A stretch of 64,000 bases of DNA. It comes from Neorhizobium huautlense (lineage in GTDB: Bacteria; Pseudomonadota; Alphaproteobacteria; Rhizobiales; Rhizobiaceae). The stretch covers positions 1 to 64,000 of the forward strand of contig NZ_PVBM01000021.1 in NCBI RefSeq assembly GCF_002968575.1, in the 5' to 3' direction. This document shows, in pieces, positions 20,378-30,564 of the stretch; the stretch's first letter is position 1; each line of letters opens with the position of its first letter. Made by a program: the position numbers and the translations under genes. The notes under the pieces are model-generated. The model did no database searches. It saw only the letters and a list, made by a program, of their open reading frames with translations, and was not told the origin of the DNA.

Positions 20378-20770
20378 ATGATTGTCTGGCATGTGGTTGT
20401 GGCGATCCTGACACTCACGTTGCTTGGCGCCGCGGTCCACATATTTCGATCGTCTTTCAACTTCATGCCCGACATATTCGTTTCCGGCAGTGGCCGGTTT
20501 TTTCGCGAGCACATGATCAATGATGCGTTGAGTACCAACTACAGCTTCTGGGACATGGTCGCCGGCACGGAATATGACGAAGACGGATTTTACGAGTTCT
20601 TCAGCCTGAAGAACCTACGCATATGCTGCACACAGACGATAGCGGTCGGGCTGGCTGTGCTTTTCTCGTTCGACCCGCTCTGGGAAGGCTTCACTGGCGC
20701 CGTCGACCAGGCACCGGGATGGCTCTGGTCTCTTTTCGTTTACCGGATCCAAAACCTGGAACTCATCTGA
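20378..20770 (+). CDS. Small membrane protein of unknown function
   Basis: A 130-residue protein with no recognised family. A strong N-terminal hydrophobic segment (VWHVVVAILTLTLLGAAVHIF) is followed by an aromatic-rich middle (FNFMPDIFVSGSGRFFREHM, YSFWDMVAGTEYDEDGFYEFF) and a second hydrophobic stretch (IAVGLAVLFSF). The N-terminus may be an uncleaved anchor. No good ribosome site is seen. Base composition is visibly less GC-rich than its neighbours, which hints at separate acquisition. Confidence that it is translated is moderate. Confidence 0.5.
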   Translation: MIVWHVVVAILTLTLLGAAVHIFRSSFNFMPDIFVSGSGRFFREHMINDALSTNYSFWDMVAGTEYDEDGFYEFFSLKNLRICCTQTIAVGLAVLFSFDPLWEGFTGAVDQAPGWLWSLFVYRIQNLELI

Positions 20771-20812
20771 ACCTCCGAGCCAGCTTGATCACGTTCCCGG
20801 AAGCCGTGGCGA

Positions 20813-21331
20813 TCAGGCTACCCGCTTGTAGAACAGCGTCGTGCCGCAGAAGCCGCCTTGCGGCCACATGGCATAATCGGGAATGACCCCGACGCGTTCC
20901 CATCCGAAGCGCGGGTAAATGCTTTCCGCCTCGCTGCCGGTTGCCGTGTCCAGCACCAGAAGCGTGCGGCCGCGCCGGGCGGCCTCGGCCTCCACGACCT
21001 CCATCAGCTTGCGCGACAGGCCGAGCCCGCGCGCAGAGCGGTGCACGAGAAGCTTCATCAGGTCGCCGCGATGCGGCTGGTTCGGTTTCGACGCCAGCCC
21101 AACCTGCACCGTGCCGACCACCCTGCCCTCCACCTCCGCTACCGCAAGAATGATGCTGCCTTTTTCCACCGCATCGGCGATCTCCTGCCAGTAGCCGGTT
21201 GCGTCGCTTGGCTCGAAGGGCAGCATGAAGCCCACCGAGGCGCCGCCATTGATGCAGTCGGAGAGGATTTCGGAAAGATCGGGAAGGACGGCGCGGGCTT
21301 CTTCGGCATCGACGATTCGGATGGTGGTCAT
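20813..21331 (-). CDS. GNAT-family N-acetyltransferase
   Basis: A 172-residue GCN5-related acetyltransferase. The acetyl-CoA motif A appears as LMKLLVHRSARGLGLSRKLMEVVEAEAARRG (pattern R-x-x-G-x-G/A), with motif B near ESIYPRFGWERVGVIPDYAM. The acceptor is unknown; small amines or antibiotics are common for this type. Its start lies 24 bases after the stop of an XRE-cupin regulator on the same strand, so the two are cotranscribed and the regulator probably controls it. Confidence 0.88.
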   Translation of the reverse strand: MTTIRIVDAEEARAVLPDLSEILSDCINGGASVGFMLPFEPSDATGYWQEIADAVEKGSIILAVAEVEGRVVGTVQVGLASKPNQPHRGDLMKLLVHRSARGLGLSRKLMEVVEAEAARRGRTLLVLDTATGSEAESIYPRFGWERVGVIPDYAMWPQGGFCGTTLFYKRVA

Positions 21332-21355
21332 GTCTTGTTCTTTCGGGTCAGGAAT

Positions 21356-21931
21356 TTACCGGCCACGGTCGAGAATGACCGCGTAGCGGGCCGGCTTGTC
21401 GGATGGATTGTGGAAGTCGAAGGCGTCGCCGATATCCATAAAGAGGCAGTCGCCGGGATGCAGCGTGTGGACAGTCTCGCCGATGACCATTTCCAGCACC
21501 CCCTGGAACAGCCAGACGTGCTGGGTCATTATCCGGCTCTCCTCGCGCGGCGGAAAGCTGACGCGGGCATGCGGCGGAAAATCCACCTCAACGATATCGA
21601 CCCGGCTCGGCATGCCGGGCGGAGATACCGAGCGCCTCACATATCCCGTATGCGGATCGCGCCAGAGCTTCTGATCGGCGTGGCGGCTGACCGGCGAGGT
21701 TGCGGGTCCGTCATCCGCGAAGAAGGCCGAAAGCGACAGGCCGAGCGCCTCCGAAAGCCTCGCCAGCAGCGCTGCCGTCGGACTCGCCTCCGCCCGTTCG
21801 ATGCGCGAAATCATCGCCCGGCTGACGCCGGAGCGGTTCGCCAGCTCGTCCAGTGTCAGCCCGGCGCGGGCGCGCAAGCCCTTCAGCCGCTCGCTGATAG
21901 CGTTCTCTATGTGTGAATCCGGTCCGTCCAT
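21356..21931 (-). CDS. XRE-cupin transcriptional regulator
   Basis: A 191-residue regulator with an N-terminal helix-turn-helix (ERLKGLRARAGLTLDELANRSGVSRAMISRIERAEASPTAALLARLSEALGLSL) and a C-terminal cupin sensor (VDFPPHARVSFPP ... MTQHVWLFQGVLEMVIGETVHTLHPGDCLFMDIGDAFDFHNPSDKPARYAVI). This architecture is used by regulators of amine, amino-acid or antibiotic-related genes such as PuuR and SutR. It is first in an operon with the acetyltransferase and divergent from a YcaD-like MFS gene. A 15-base inverted repeat just before the start is the likely autoregulatory site. Confidence 0.92.
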   Translation of the reverse strand: MDGPDSHIENAISERLKGLRARAGLTLDELANRSGVSRAMISRIERAEASPTAALLARLSEALGLSLSAFFADDGPATSPVSRHADQKLWRDPHTGYVRRSVSPPGMPSRVDIVEVDFPPHARVSFPPREESRIMTQHVWLFQGVLEMVIGETVHTLHPGDCLFMDIGDAFDFHNPSDKPARYAVILDRGR

Positions 21932-21936
21932 AATCT

Positions 21937-21951
21937 GAGAATTACATTCTC
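21937..21951. promoter_or_regulatory. Candidate XRE-cupin operator
   Basis: GAGAAT-TAC-ATTCTC has perfect 6-bp arms and lies five bases upstream of the regulator's ATG, in the space between it and the divergent MFS gene. Bound protein would repress its own operon; inferred from position. Confidence 0.5.
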
Positions 21952-22110
21952 TTATGATGGAATCAAGCGTCTTGTGCCAGGCGCATGAAATTTGCGGGGC
22001 GATGCCGTTTCCGCGATAGCTTCGGCCGCCGCCGATCGGCTATGGGAGCAGGATTGGGATTTGCACCGGCCCGGCCGGCAGCAATCCGCTGCCATTGCCG
22101 GAGAGACGAG

Positions 22111-23364
22111 ATGAACGGCCAGACATTGGAAGCGGCCTCGCCCTTTTCGATCGCCAGCATCGTCGTCTCCATGACGATCGCGGCGATCGGCAGCGGCGTG
22201 ATGTTCGCCTATGTGCCCTTCATGCTCACCCATTCCGCCGCGCCTTGGGCAGCGGGTGCGGCGGTCACCGCCGTCGCCTTCGGCGGGCTTGTCGGCTGCG
22301 TGATCGGCGGGCCGCTGATCAAGCGCGTCGGACATGCGCGGCTTTTTGCCTGCTCCATGGCGATGGTGATCATTGCCGCCGTGCTGATCGCCGCCGATCT
22401 GCCGCCTCTCTACTGGATCCTTGCCCGCGGCCTTTATGGCGCGGCCGCCAACGTCAATTTCATCATCGCCCAGAGCTGGTTGAACCATGCGGCATCGAAC
22501 GAGTGGCGCGGCAAGGCCATGTCCTTCTTCTACATGGCCTATGTGCTCGGCCTCGGCTGCGGCGCCTGGATCTTTGGGCAGATCCCGACCGATGGCAATC
22601 TCGCGCCGCTCGCGGTCGTCTTCTTCACCGCGCTTGCCATCCTGCCGATCGGCCTTACCCGCCTGCCGAACCCGCCGCCGCCGGCAAGCGTCAGCGTCAA
22701 CGTCAAGATGGCCTGGCGCATCTCGCCGGTCGGGCTTGTCGGCGTGCTGGCGTCCGGGGGGCTTTCCATGGTCGTGCAGGGTTTCACCCCGATCTATGCC
22801 GCCACCAACCAGGTCTCGCAAAAAGACGTGGCGCTCCTGATGTTCGTCATGCAGACCGGCCTCCTCTTCATCCAATATCCGCTCGGCGTGCTATCCGACC
22901 GCATTGACCGGCGCGCCGTGCTCGTCATCACCTGCGGCCTCATCGTCGCGGCGGGCATCGCAGCACTCTTCGTCTCCTTCGCAACAATCCTCCTCCTGAT
23001 GATCGTTTTCCTGGTCTTCGGCGGGGCGATCGAGACCGTCTATTCGGTCGCCAATGCGCATGCCAACGACCGCGCCGATCCCGGCGACTTCGTGCCGCTC
23101 TCCTCGACGCTGCTCGTCGCCTGGTCGACGGCCGCCACCATCGTGCCGCTCGGCGTCACGCTTCTGACGCCCGTCTTCGGCCAGCACACCTTCATCTACG
23201 CGATCATCCTGGTGGCGATCGCATATGGGACTTACGTGATCTGGCGCCTCAAGGAGCGCAAGGCGGTGCCGGCCGACGAGCGCGAAAACATAGGCATCCG
23301 CAGCGCCCAGGTTCCGAACGCTTCGGTCCTTACCGATCCGGAGACCGGCAAACCCGCGCAATAG
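22111..23364 (+). CDS. MFS transporter (YcaD-like)
   Basis: A 417-residue, roughly 12-helix MFS permease of the YcaD type. Features include [26 protein letters not shown], the inter-helix loop [14 protein letters not shown], and the conserved mid-region [46 protein letters not shown]. The second half has [22 protein letters not shown] precedes ATG 22111, so the open upstream extension (from 21985) is not used. It is divergent from the XRE-cupin/acetyltransferase operon and could share its control. The substrate is unknown. Confidence 0.88.
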   Translation: MNGQTLEAASPFSIASIVVSMTIAAIGSGVMFAYVPFMLTHSAAPWAAGAAVTAVAFGGLVGCVIGGPLIKRVGHARLFACSMAMVIIAAVLIAADLPPLYWILARGLYGAAANVNFIIAQSWLNHAASNEWRGKAMSFFYMAYVLGLGCGAWIFGQIPTDGNLAPLAVVFFTALAILPIGLTRLPNPPPPASVSVNVKMAWRISPVGLVGVLASGGLSMVVQGFTPIYAATNQVSQKDVALLMFVMQTGLLFIQYPLGVLSDRIDRRAVLVITCGLIVAAGIAALFVSFATILLLMIVFLVFGGAIETVYSVANAHANDRADPGDFVPLSSTLLVAWSTAATIVPLGVTLLTPVFGQHTFIYAIILVAIAYGTYVIWRLKERKAVPADERENIGIRSAQVPNASVLTDPETGKPAQ

Positions 23365-23446
23365 GCCGCAGAACCGGGTTCTATCCTCACCGAATGGTTA
23401 TCTTTCCGCTTTGCGGCAGGAACCTGCGCTGCTATATGCGCGGGCC

Positions 23447-25273
<1,827 letters not shown>

Positions 25274-25301
25274 GGCCGCAGGTCGCCGTCAGCTCTGATC
25301 T

Positions 25302-25808
25302 TCATGCCGTGCCTTGTGCGGGCGGAACCTTGCCGTCGGGCGTCAGACCGTCCACGGCATCAGGAAGCTCCCTGGATAATCTCCTCAGCACTTCCTCTTC
25401 GGAAAGACCGGTCTTGGCTGCTACATCACGCACGACGTCCGGCCCAAGGGCCTCTTGAAGCTCCGTGTCGTTGATCGGCTCGTTGGCGCCGGTCCTTACC
25501 CAGCTCTCGGCTTTATTTCCCTGTCCGGCCTGACGGAATTGATCGAGCAGGTCGTTCAGCCCCCCGTTGAGGAGCGAACCGACCCCGCCACCTGCGAGAA
25601 TGCTGCCGAGGCCCCCGCTGCTGAGCCTGCCGAGAACATCGTTCAGTCCTCCCGAGGGCTGCGAGGCGGTCGTTCCTTCAGTTCCACTCGGGGGCGTCCC
25701 CTGCCGCCCTTCGGTAATGTTTTTCAAAATTTCGGCAATTTTATCCCTGTTCTGGTAGCCGGCAACGGCCAGCACCGCGAGAAGGGCCTTCAATGGGCCG
25801 CGTTGCAT
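25302..25808 (-). CDS. YidB-family (DUF937-like) protein
   Basis: A 168-residue protein with the YidB/DUF937 layout: a short N-terminal helix (LKALLAVLAVAGYQNRDKIAEIL), a Gly/Ser-rich middle (GGLNDVLGRLSSGGLGSILAGGGVGSLLNGGLNDLLDQFRQAGQGNKAESWV) and a C-terminal helical part (TGANEPINDTELQEALGPDVVRDVAAKTGLSEEEVLRRLSRELPDAVDGLTPDG). The segment from N-x-x-ESWV to the end is the family signature. The function of the family is unknown. It is convergent with lepA and 28 bases from it. Confidence 0.85.
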   Translation of the reverse strand: MQRGPLKALLAVLAVAGYQNRDKIAEILKNITEGRQGTPPSGTEGTTASQPSGGLNDVLGRLSSGGLGSILAGGGVGSLLNGGLNDLLDQFRQAGQGNKAESWVRTGANEPINDTELQEALGPDVVRDVAAKTGLSEEEVLRRLSRELPDAVDGLTPDGKVPPAQGTA

Positions 25809-26283
25809 GATTTGCCTCCCTTGCTGCCTTGTTTGGCTTCGACACAGCAGTTTTCAATCACTTAGGATTCGTGGGGCAAACGGCAATACAGGAAGCCGGT
25901 ACGGTCGTTCGCGGAAGCGGCAGTCCTCAAGAGGCCACGCTTGCTTATCTTGCGAGAACAGACAGGGATAATACTCCCCTTCCCGTCATTCTGTCCCCGG
26001 ACTTGATCCGGGGATCCGTCACAGGAATCCAGCAGCGCCGCGTCGGCGGCGCAAAAGACTCCTTTCGAATCCGCAATGCACAAAGATCCTCTCGCCGCGC
26101 AACGCGCGGCGGCTGGATCCCGGCTCGAGGCCGGGATGACGGAGGAGGAACCGCCTCTCGTCAGCGGATATCAAGCCACGCGCAATAACCGCGACTGCGG
26201 CAAGCATCACTTCGACAAGGCCTGTGCCCTCGACCTCTCCCGCAAGACACTGTAACCATCCTCATTCGAGAAAAGGAATCAGA
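25809..26283. other. Gene-free stretch carrying a palindromic repeat
   Basis: No gene is seen. Most of it is the RIME-like palindromic element at 25983-26142, with ordinary leader sequence before the NTF2-like gene. Confidence 0.6.
25983..26142. repeat. RIME-like palindromic intergenic element, about 160 bp
   Basis: The ends are inverted: CCGTCAT (25983-25989) and ATGACGG (26136-26142). Four hairpins lie inside: TCCCCGGA/TCCGGGGA (25994-26014), GCGCCG/CGGCGC (26035-26052), GCCGCGC/GCGCGGC (26094-26110) and ATCCCGGC/GCCGGGAT (26117-26137). The GTCATTC...CCGGGGATC style is typical of the short mosaic palindromes scattered in alphaproteobacterial chromosomes. No coding sequence lies within. It is probably a non-autonomous repeat unit transcribed into a folded RNA. 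Confidence 0.75.
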
Positions 26284-26682
26284 ATGGACGCGACCTCGAC
26301 ACCATCCGACCCGGCGGAAATGGACCGCATACGCGCAGTGGAGCATAGGCGGCTGCGGGCGCTGGTCGAGGGCGACATGGAGACCGCCATGTCTCTGCAT
26401 GCCCCTGATTTTCAATTGATAACGCCGATCGGCATGCCGCTGTCGCGGGAGCAGTATCTCGGTGCGATTTCGCAGGGCGCGATCAAATATCTGGCATGGC
26501 AGCCTCAGGAGATCGTGGTTCGGATGCATGAGGACGTGGCGCTTATCCGCTATCGTGCCGCGCTCGAAGTCATCTTCAACGGCCACCGGGTGCCGCTGAG
26601 CGATTACTGGCATACGGATACCTACGAGCATCGGGACGGACGCTGGCTGGTCGTCTGGTCGCAGGCAACTGCGATCCAGTAG
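26284..26682 (+). CDS. NTF2-like/DUF4440 protein
   Basis: A 132-residue NTF2-like domain protein. It has an N-terminal helix pair (MDRIRAVEHRRLRALVEGDMETAMSLHAPDFQLITPIG), then strands including VALIRYRAALEVIFNGHRVPLSDYWHTDTYEHRDGRWLVVWSQATAI. The Tyr-Trp-His-rich C-terminal sheet is typical of DUF4440/SnoaL relatives. Enzymatic role unknown. A ribosome site (AAAGGAA) lies upstream of ATG 26284; the longer open frame upstream runs into the repeat region and is not used. Confidence 0.82.
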   Translation: MDATSTPSDPAEMDRIRAVEHRRLRALVEGDMETAMSLHAPDFQLITPIGMPLSREQYLGAISQGAIKYLAWQPQEIVVRMHEDVALIRYRAALEVIFNGHRVPLSDYWHTDTYEHRDGRWLVVWSQATAIQ

Positions 26683-26768
26683 GCCACCCTTTTTGCCGCG
26701 AGGCCGAAGGGGAGATCGGGCGGCCGCGGCGAACCCGTCCCCTTCGTCCTGACCGTTCGATTTGCGCC

Positions 26769-27095
26769 TTATGCTGCCGGCGGCCGATATCGAACCGATT
26801 TCGCCTTCCCCATGGCCTGCATCGCCTCGTCGACGCTAAGAAGGACGGTGGTCTCCAGAGAGCGCACCGCGCCACCGGCGCCGATGGCCAGCGAGACGGC
26901 AGCCATCGAGACATTGTCGGGAGCCTCCCACAGATTCCAGCCGTCATGCTCGCCGAAGGCGTACCAGAATCCATGGAGCTTTCCGCCCACGGATTCGATG
27001 TAGCTACGAGCCGCCTCCCGCCGATCCTCGGGGTTTTCGATCATCCGCGCCCAGGTCTCGGGCGTGTAGCTAAAACGCGTGAGATACATGGCCAT
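26769..27095 (-). CDS. GYD-domain protein
   Basis: A 108-residue single GYD domain, a small alpha-beta barrel-like fold of unknown function common in rhizobia. MYLTRFSYTPETWARMIENPEDRREAARSYIESVGGKLHGFWYAFGEHDGWNLWEAPDNVSMAAVSLAIGAGGAV shows the conserved GEHDG-x-N core. Its last residues (KAKSVRYRPPAA) form a short tail. GGAGG lies seven bases before ATG 27095. Convergent with the NTF2-like gene. Confidence 0.87.
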   Translation of the reverse strand: MAMYLTRFSYTPETWARMIENPEDRREAARSYIESVGGKLHGFWYAFGEHDGWNLWEAPDNVSMAAVSLAIGAGGAVRSLETTVLLSVDEAMQAMGKAKSVRYRPPAA

Positions 27096-27488
27096 GGCTT
27101 GCCTCCTCCATCAGGCCAGTTCAGTTAACGCCCAAGTTTGCAGGAACGCGAGTCAATCCAACGGAGGATTGCCTGCGAGAATAGCTAGGGGGAGGATTGC
27201 CGGGACTAGACCGCTGTATTGAGGACGGATGAATTGCTTCTCGGGATCATGAGCGTATCCTCGGCCGGCGTCGGGACAGTGCTCTACTGTTGGGAACCCG
27301 AACCATTTGCACCTATAGCGATCCGTCAGCGGCCAGAGAGAAGAAGGCGGCCGCGGGAATCGATGATTGGTCGTCGGCAACGGCGGCGATCTCGGACGCA
27401 ACCGCACAGCCCAAGTTGACTGAGTCAAGACACGGGCGTCGGCTAGTCCATAACAGGTGACGTCGGTGTCCAGATAGGAGATACCGAG
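27096..27488. other. Gene-free stretch
   Basis: No gene with credible start, length and composition is seen on either strand. An AGGAG ribosome site near 27476-27480 belongs to the following small secreted protein. No repeat or RNA gene was recognised. Confidence 0.5.
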
Positions 27489-27749
27489 ATGAATAAGTTG
27501 TGCCTACCAATCCTGACGCTTTTGATCGGGTTCCCCTTACTGATCTGCGGCGTAGCAACTGCGGAAGAGGGAGATTATTACGATGGCATTCCCCAGCGGG
27601 GCTATTCTGCTCTTGCCCCGGACTCTATGACGACATCCAGCCTCAGGAATTCCGCCGAGGTGCGCGATCCACTCTATCGGCTCCGGACCAGAAGTGGCCG
27701 CGACAACACTTGGCCGGCCTTCAATGATGGCATGCCGCTTTCCGATTAA
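27489..27749 (+). CDS. Small secreted protein of unknown function
   Basis: An 86-residue protein with a clear Sec signal peptide (MNKLCLPILTLLIGFPLLICGVATAEEG; predicted cleavage after ATA). The mature part is about 60 residues, hydrophilic, with DYYDGIPQRGYSALAPDSMTTSSLRN and an Arg-rich middle. No family recognised. A good AGGAG site lies upstream. Base composition is lower in GC than the surroundings. No partner gene is evident. Confidence 0.65.
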   Translation: MNKLCLPILTLLIGFPLLICGVATAEEGDYYDGIPQRGYSALAPDSMTTSSLRNSAEVRDPLYRLRTRSGRDNTWPAFNDGMPLSD

Positions 27750-27889
27750 TATCTATCGGCGAAAAACATTGGCCGTCGAGACTTGCAACTTGGCGGCCAA
27801 CGCGGGGAATGACAGTTGATAGCAGTTATGGCAGCTTTCGAAAGCTCCGTCTGGTGCTCAGATCACGGCAAGCCCGACGCTTACCTGCT

Positions 27890-28393
27890 TTACCCATTCC
27901 TGGAACCCTCCGTCGAAATTTCCCGCAGCGGCGCGCGGCTCAATTCGTTGCCGGCGGCGATCGCCTTGCGCAGGAGCCGCATCAGTTCCCGCTGCTCATC
28001 GCCCGTCAGGCCACGAACCAGCAGTTCCTGCGCCGTTTCCACCGCCGGGCTGACGGCTTCAAGCGTCTTTTGCCCTTCCTCGGTGATCTGCAACTCGCGG
28101 GCGCGTCGATCCCGGCTGCTGGCGCGGCGCTCCAGCAAGCCCTTCTGCGCCAGGCGGTCCACGACCCCCGTGATGGTCGTCCGATCATAGGCGATCAGCC
28201 CGGCCAGCGTGATCTGGTCAATCCCCGGATTGGTGCTGACCGCAGCAAGCGCTGCATATTGCACCGGCGTCAGATCGAAACCCGCCCCCTCCACCTCCGC
28301 GTGAAAGACCGCCACCGCGATCTGCTGAAACCGGCGGGCGAGATGCCCCGGCATATCATTGTTGTCCTTCACCGACGTCTCCGCTGCCATCAT
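27890..28393 (-). CDS. MarR-family regulator of the aromatic module
   Basis: A 167-residue MarR regulator. The winged-helix core is LTPVQYAALAAVSTNPGIDQITLAGLIAYDRTTITGVVDRLAQKGLLERRASSRDRRARELQITEEGQ. The D-R-x-R wing and the TTITG recognition helix resemble regulators of aromatic catabolism (HpaR/BadR/MobR type). It is divergent from the flavin monooxygenase, and two copies of a 10-bp palindrome sit immediately upstream of its start. It probably represses both itself and the monooxygenase until an aromatic ligand binds. Confidence 0.9.
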   Translation of the reverse strand: MMAAETSVKDNNDMPGHLARRFQQIAVAVFHAEVEGAGFDLTPVQYAALAAVSTNPGIDQITLAGLIAYDRTTITGVVDRLAQKGLLERRASSRDRRARELQITEEGQKTLEAVSPAVETAQELLVRGLTGDEQRELMRLLRKAIAAGNELSRAPLREISTEGSRNG

Positions 28394-28401
28394 ATTCTTG
28401 A

Positions 28402-28426
28402 CAGTATACTGATGATCAGTATACTG
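28402..28426. promoter_or_regulatory. Tandem MarR operator
   Basis: CAGTATACTG occurs at 28402-28411 and 28417-28426, each a perfect palindrome with 15-base centre spacing; the second extends to ATCAGTATACTGAT. They lie 9-33 bases upstream of the marR start and in the promoter gap of the divergent monooxygenase. Two dimers could bind cooperatively. Confidence 0.75.
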
Positions 28427-28569
28427 ATTAATTATCGACTTGCCGCATTTGGTTGCGGCAGGCCGGCACAGACTAAATCACGGGACGATCCGGCAGTCGA
28501 CATCACGACCGAACCGGCCGACCGTTCCCCGGCGAAAGCCTCAAAGACCGAAGCGGAGGAGAAGCGCTG

Positions 28570-30489
28570 ATGCAATTTCATTTGAACGGCTACCATCCCG
28601 GCGATCCGGAGATTTCCGATCCTGCCGAACGTGTCGCGGCGTCCGGCGCCTCCGGGCCGCTGCCGGAGGAGGTCGACGTGCTGATCGTCGGCTGCGGCCC
28701 GGCCGGTCTCACCCTTGCCGCCCAGCTTTCCGCTTTCCCGGATATCAGGACCTGCATCGTCGACCAAAAGACCGGCCCGCTGCTTCGCGGCCAGGCGGAT
28801 GGCATCGCCTGCCGGACCATGGAGATGTTCGAAGCCTTCGGCTTTGCCGAACGGGTCCTGAAGGAGGCCTACTGGGTCAACGAGACGAGTTTCTGGAAGG
28901 CTGCGGAGGGTGGCGACGGCCGGATTGTCCGAAGCGGCCGGATACAGGACACCGAAGACGGGCTTTCGGAATTCCCGCATGTCATCCTCAACCAGGCGCG
29001 GGTGCACGACTTCTTCCTCGGCGTGATGCGCAAATCGCCTGCCAGGCTCGAGCCGCATTACGGCCGGCGCCTGATCGATCTTTCGGTGGACGAGGCGCCA
29101 TCCTTCCATCCCGTCACCGCGAGGTTCGAGCGGCTCGATCCGGAGCATGAGGGGCAGGTCGAAACAATCAAGACCCGCTACGCGGTCGGTTGCGACGGCG
29201 CGCGCAGCACGGTGCGAAAGTCCATCGGCCGCGTCCTCACCGGCGATTCCGCCAACCATGCCTGGGGTGTCATGGACGTGCTCGCCGTTACCGATTTTCC
29301 CGACATCCGGCTGAAGGCGCTGATCCAGTCCCCGGGCGAAGGAAGCATCGTGCTCATTCCCCGCGAAGGGGGCTACCTCGTCCGCATCTATGTCGAACTG
29401 GACAAGCTCGATGCCGGCGAGCGGGTATCGAACCGCAGTATCACCTCCGATTATCTCATTGCCGCAGCACAGCGGATACTGAAGCCCTATACGCTGGAGG
29501 TAAAAGAGATCGCCTGGTGGTCGGTCTACGAGATCGGCCAGCGGCTTTGCGACAGGTTCGACGACGTGCCGGAGGAAGCGGGCGCCGGCCACCTGCCCCG
29601 CGTCTTCATTGCCGGCGATGCCTGCCATACCCACAGCCCGAAGGCCGGACAGGGCATGAACGTTTCGATGCAGGACGCCTTCAATCTGGGCTGGAAGCTC
29701 GCTGCGGTCCTGCGCGGTCAAAGCCTTCCGCATCTGCTGCACAGCTATTCCGCCGAACGCCAGGCGATCGCGAGCGAGCTGATCGATTTCGACCGCGAAT
29801 GGGCGAAAATGCTCAGCGCGTCCTCGGTGGAAGGCGGGCAGGTCGATCCCGCCGAGACCCAGAACTACTTCGTCCGCCACGGGCGCTATACCGCCGGCAC
29901 GGCGGTCCGCTACCAGCCTTCGATCCTTACGGGGGATGCGACCCACCAACATCTTGCGGAGGGATTTCCGATCGGCATGCGGTTCCATTCCGCGCCGGTC
30001 ATCCGCCTGGCGGACGCCAGGCCTGTTCATCTGGGGCACATGCTCAAGGCGGACGGCCGCTGGCGCATCTTTGCCTTTGCCGATGCCGAAGATCGGGCCG
30101 ACTCCGCCTCCGGCATTCAGGCCCTATGCGCTTTTCTGACCGATTCCTCGGTGTCGCCCATCCGGAAACACACCCCGGCGGGTCAGGATATCGACTCGGT
30201 GATCGATGTTCGCGCGATCTTTCAGCAGGGACATCGCGACCTTGCGGTGGAGAGGATGCCGGCCTTCCTGCTTCCCCGGAAAGGCCGCTACGGGCTTTGC
30301 GACTACGAAAAGATGTTCTGCCCCGATCTCAAGCACGGTCAGGACATCTTCGACTTGCGCGGCATCGATCGGCAACGGGGCTGCCTGGTGGTCGTCCGGC
30401 CCGACCAGTATGTGGCGCATGTTCTTCCGCTCGACGGTCATGCCGATCTGGCGGCCTTCTTCGACGGTTTTATGGCCTCGGAAGGATAA
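28570..30489 (+). CDS. FAD-dependent aromatic monooxygenase (phenol 2-monooxygenase / 3-hydroxybenzoate 4-monooxygenase family)
   Basis: A 639-residue class A flavoprotein hydroxylase. The dinucleotide fold is VDVLIVGCGPAGLTLAAQLS (residues about 36-55), the DG motif is VGCDGARSTVRKSIG, and the FAD ribityl motif is FIAGDACHTHSPKAGQGMN. The C-terminal thioredoxin-like domain typical of phenol hydroxylase and MobA occupies roughly the last 170 residues. It uses NAD(P)H and oxygen to hydroxylate a phenol or hydroxybenzoate ring. GGAGGAGAAG precedes the ATG. It heads an operon with tetR, a LigI-like lactonase and a TctC protein, and is divergent from marR. The exact substrate is not determinable. 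Confidence 0.9.
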   Translation: MQFHLNGYHPGDPEISDPAERVAASGASGPLPEEVDVLIVGCGPAGLTLAAQLSAFPDIRTCIVDQKTGPLLRGQADGIACRTMEMFEAFGFAERVLKEAYWVNETSFWKAAEGGDGRIVRSGRIQDTEDGLSEFPHVILNQARVHDFFLGVMRKSPARLEPHYGRRLIDLSVDEAPSFHPVTARFERLDPEHEGQVETIKTRYAVGCDGARSTVRKSIGRVLTGDSANHAWGVMDVLAVTDFPDIRLKALIQSPGEGSIVLIPREGGYLVRIYVELDKLDAGERVSNRSITSDYLIAAAQRILKPYTLEVKEIAWWSVYEIGQRLCDRFDDVPEEAGAGHLPRVFIAGDACHTHSPKAGQGMNVSMQDAFNLGWKLAAVLRGQSLPHLLHSYSAERQAIASELIDFDREWAKMLSASSVEGGQVDPAETQNYFVRHGRYTAGTAVRYQPSILTGDATHQHLAEGFPIGMRFHSAPVIRLADARPVHLGHMLKADGRWRIFAFADAEDRADSASGIQALCAFLTDSSVSPIRKHTPAGQDIDSVIDVRAIFQQGHRDLAVERMPAFLLPRKGRYGLCDYEKMFCPDLKHGQDIFDLRGIDRQRGCLVVVRPDQYVAHVLPLDGHADLAAFFDGFMASEG

Positions 30490-30518
30490 TCGTCTGAGTG
30501 CACGTTGACATCCGATTC

Positions 30519-30540
30519 AATTTGTACAACTGTACAAATT
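30519..30540. promoter_or_regulatory. TetR operator (22-bp inverted repeat)
   Basis: AATTTGTACA and TGTACAAATT, perfect 10-bp arms separated by two bases. The site lies 24 bases upstream of the tetR ATG and 29 bases after the monooxygenase stop. It implies a regulated internal promoter for tetR, the lactonase and tctC. It also shows that the earlier in-frame ATG (30505) is not the start. Confidence 0.75.
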
Positions 30541-30564
30541 ATAAGGTCAATCGACAAAGAGCCG

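Noticed and set aside
28432..30039. A 535-codon minus-strand frame opposite the flavin monooxygenase
   Set aside because: The plus strand encodes all FAD motifs; the minus product has no recognisable domain and is a GC shadow.
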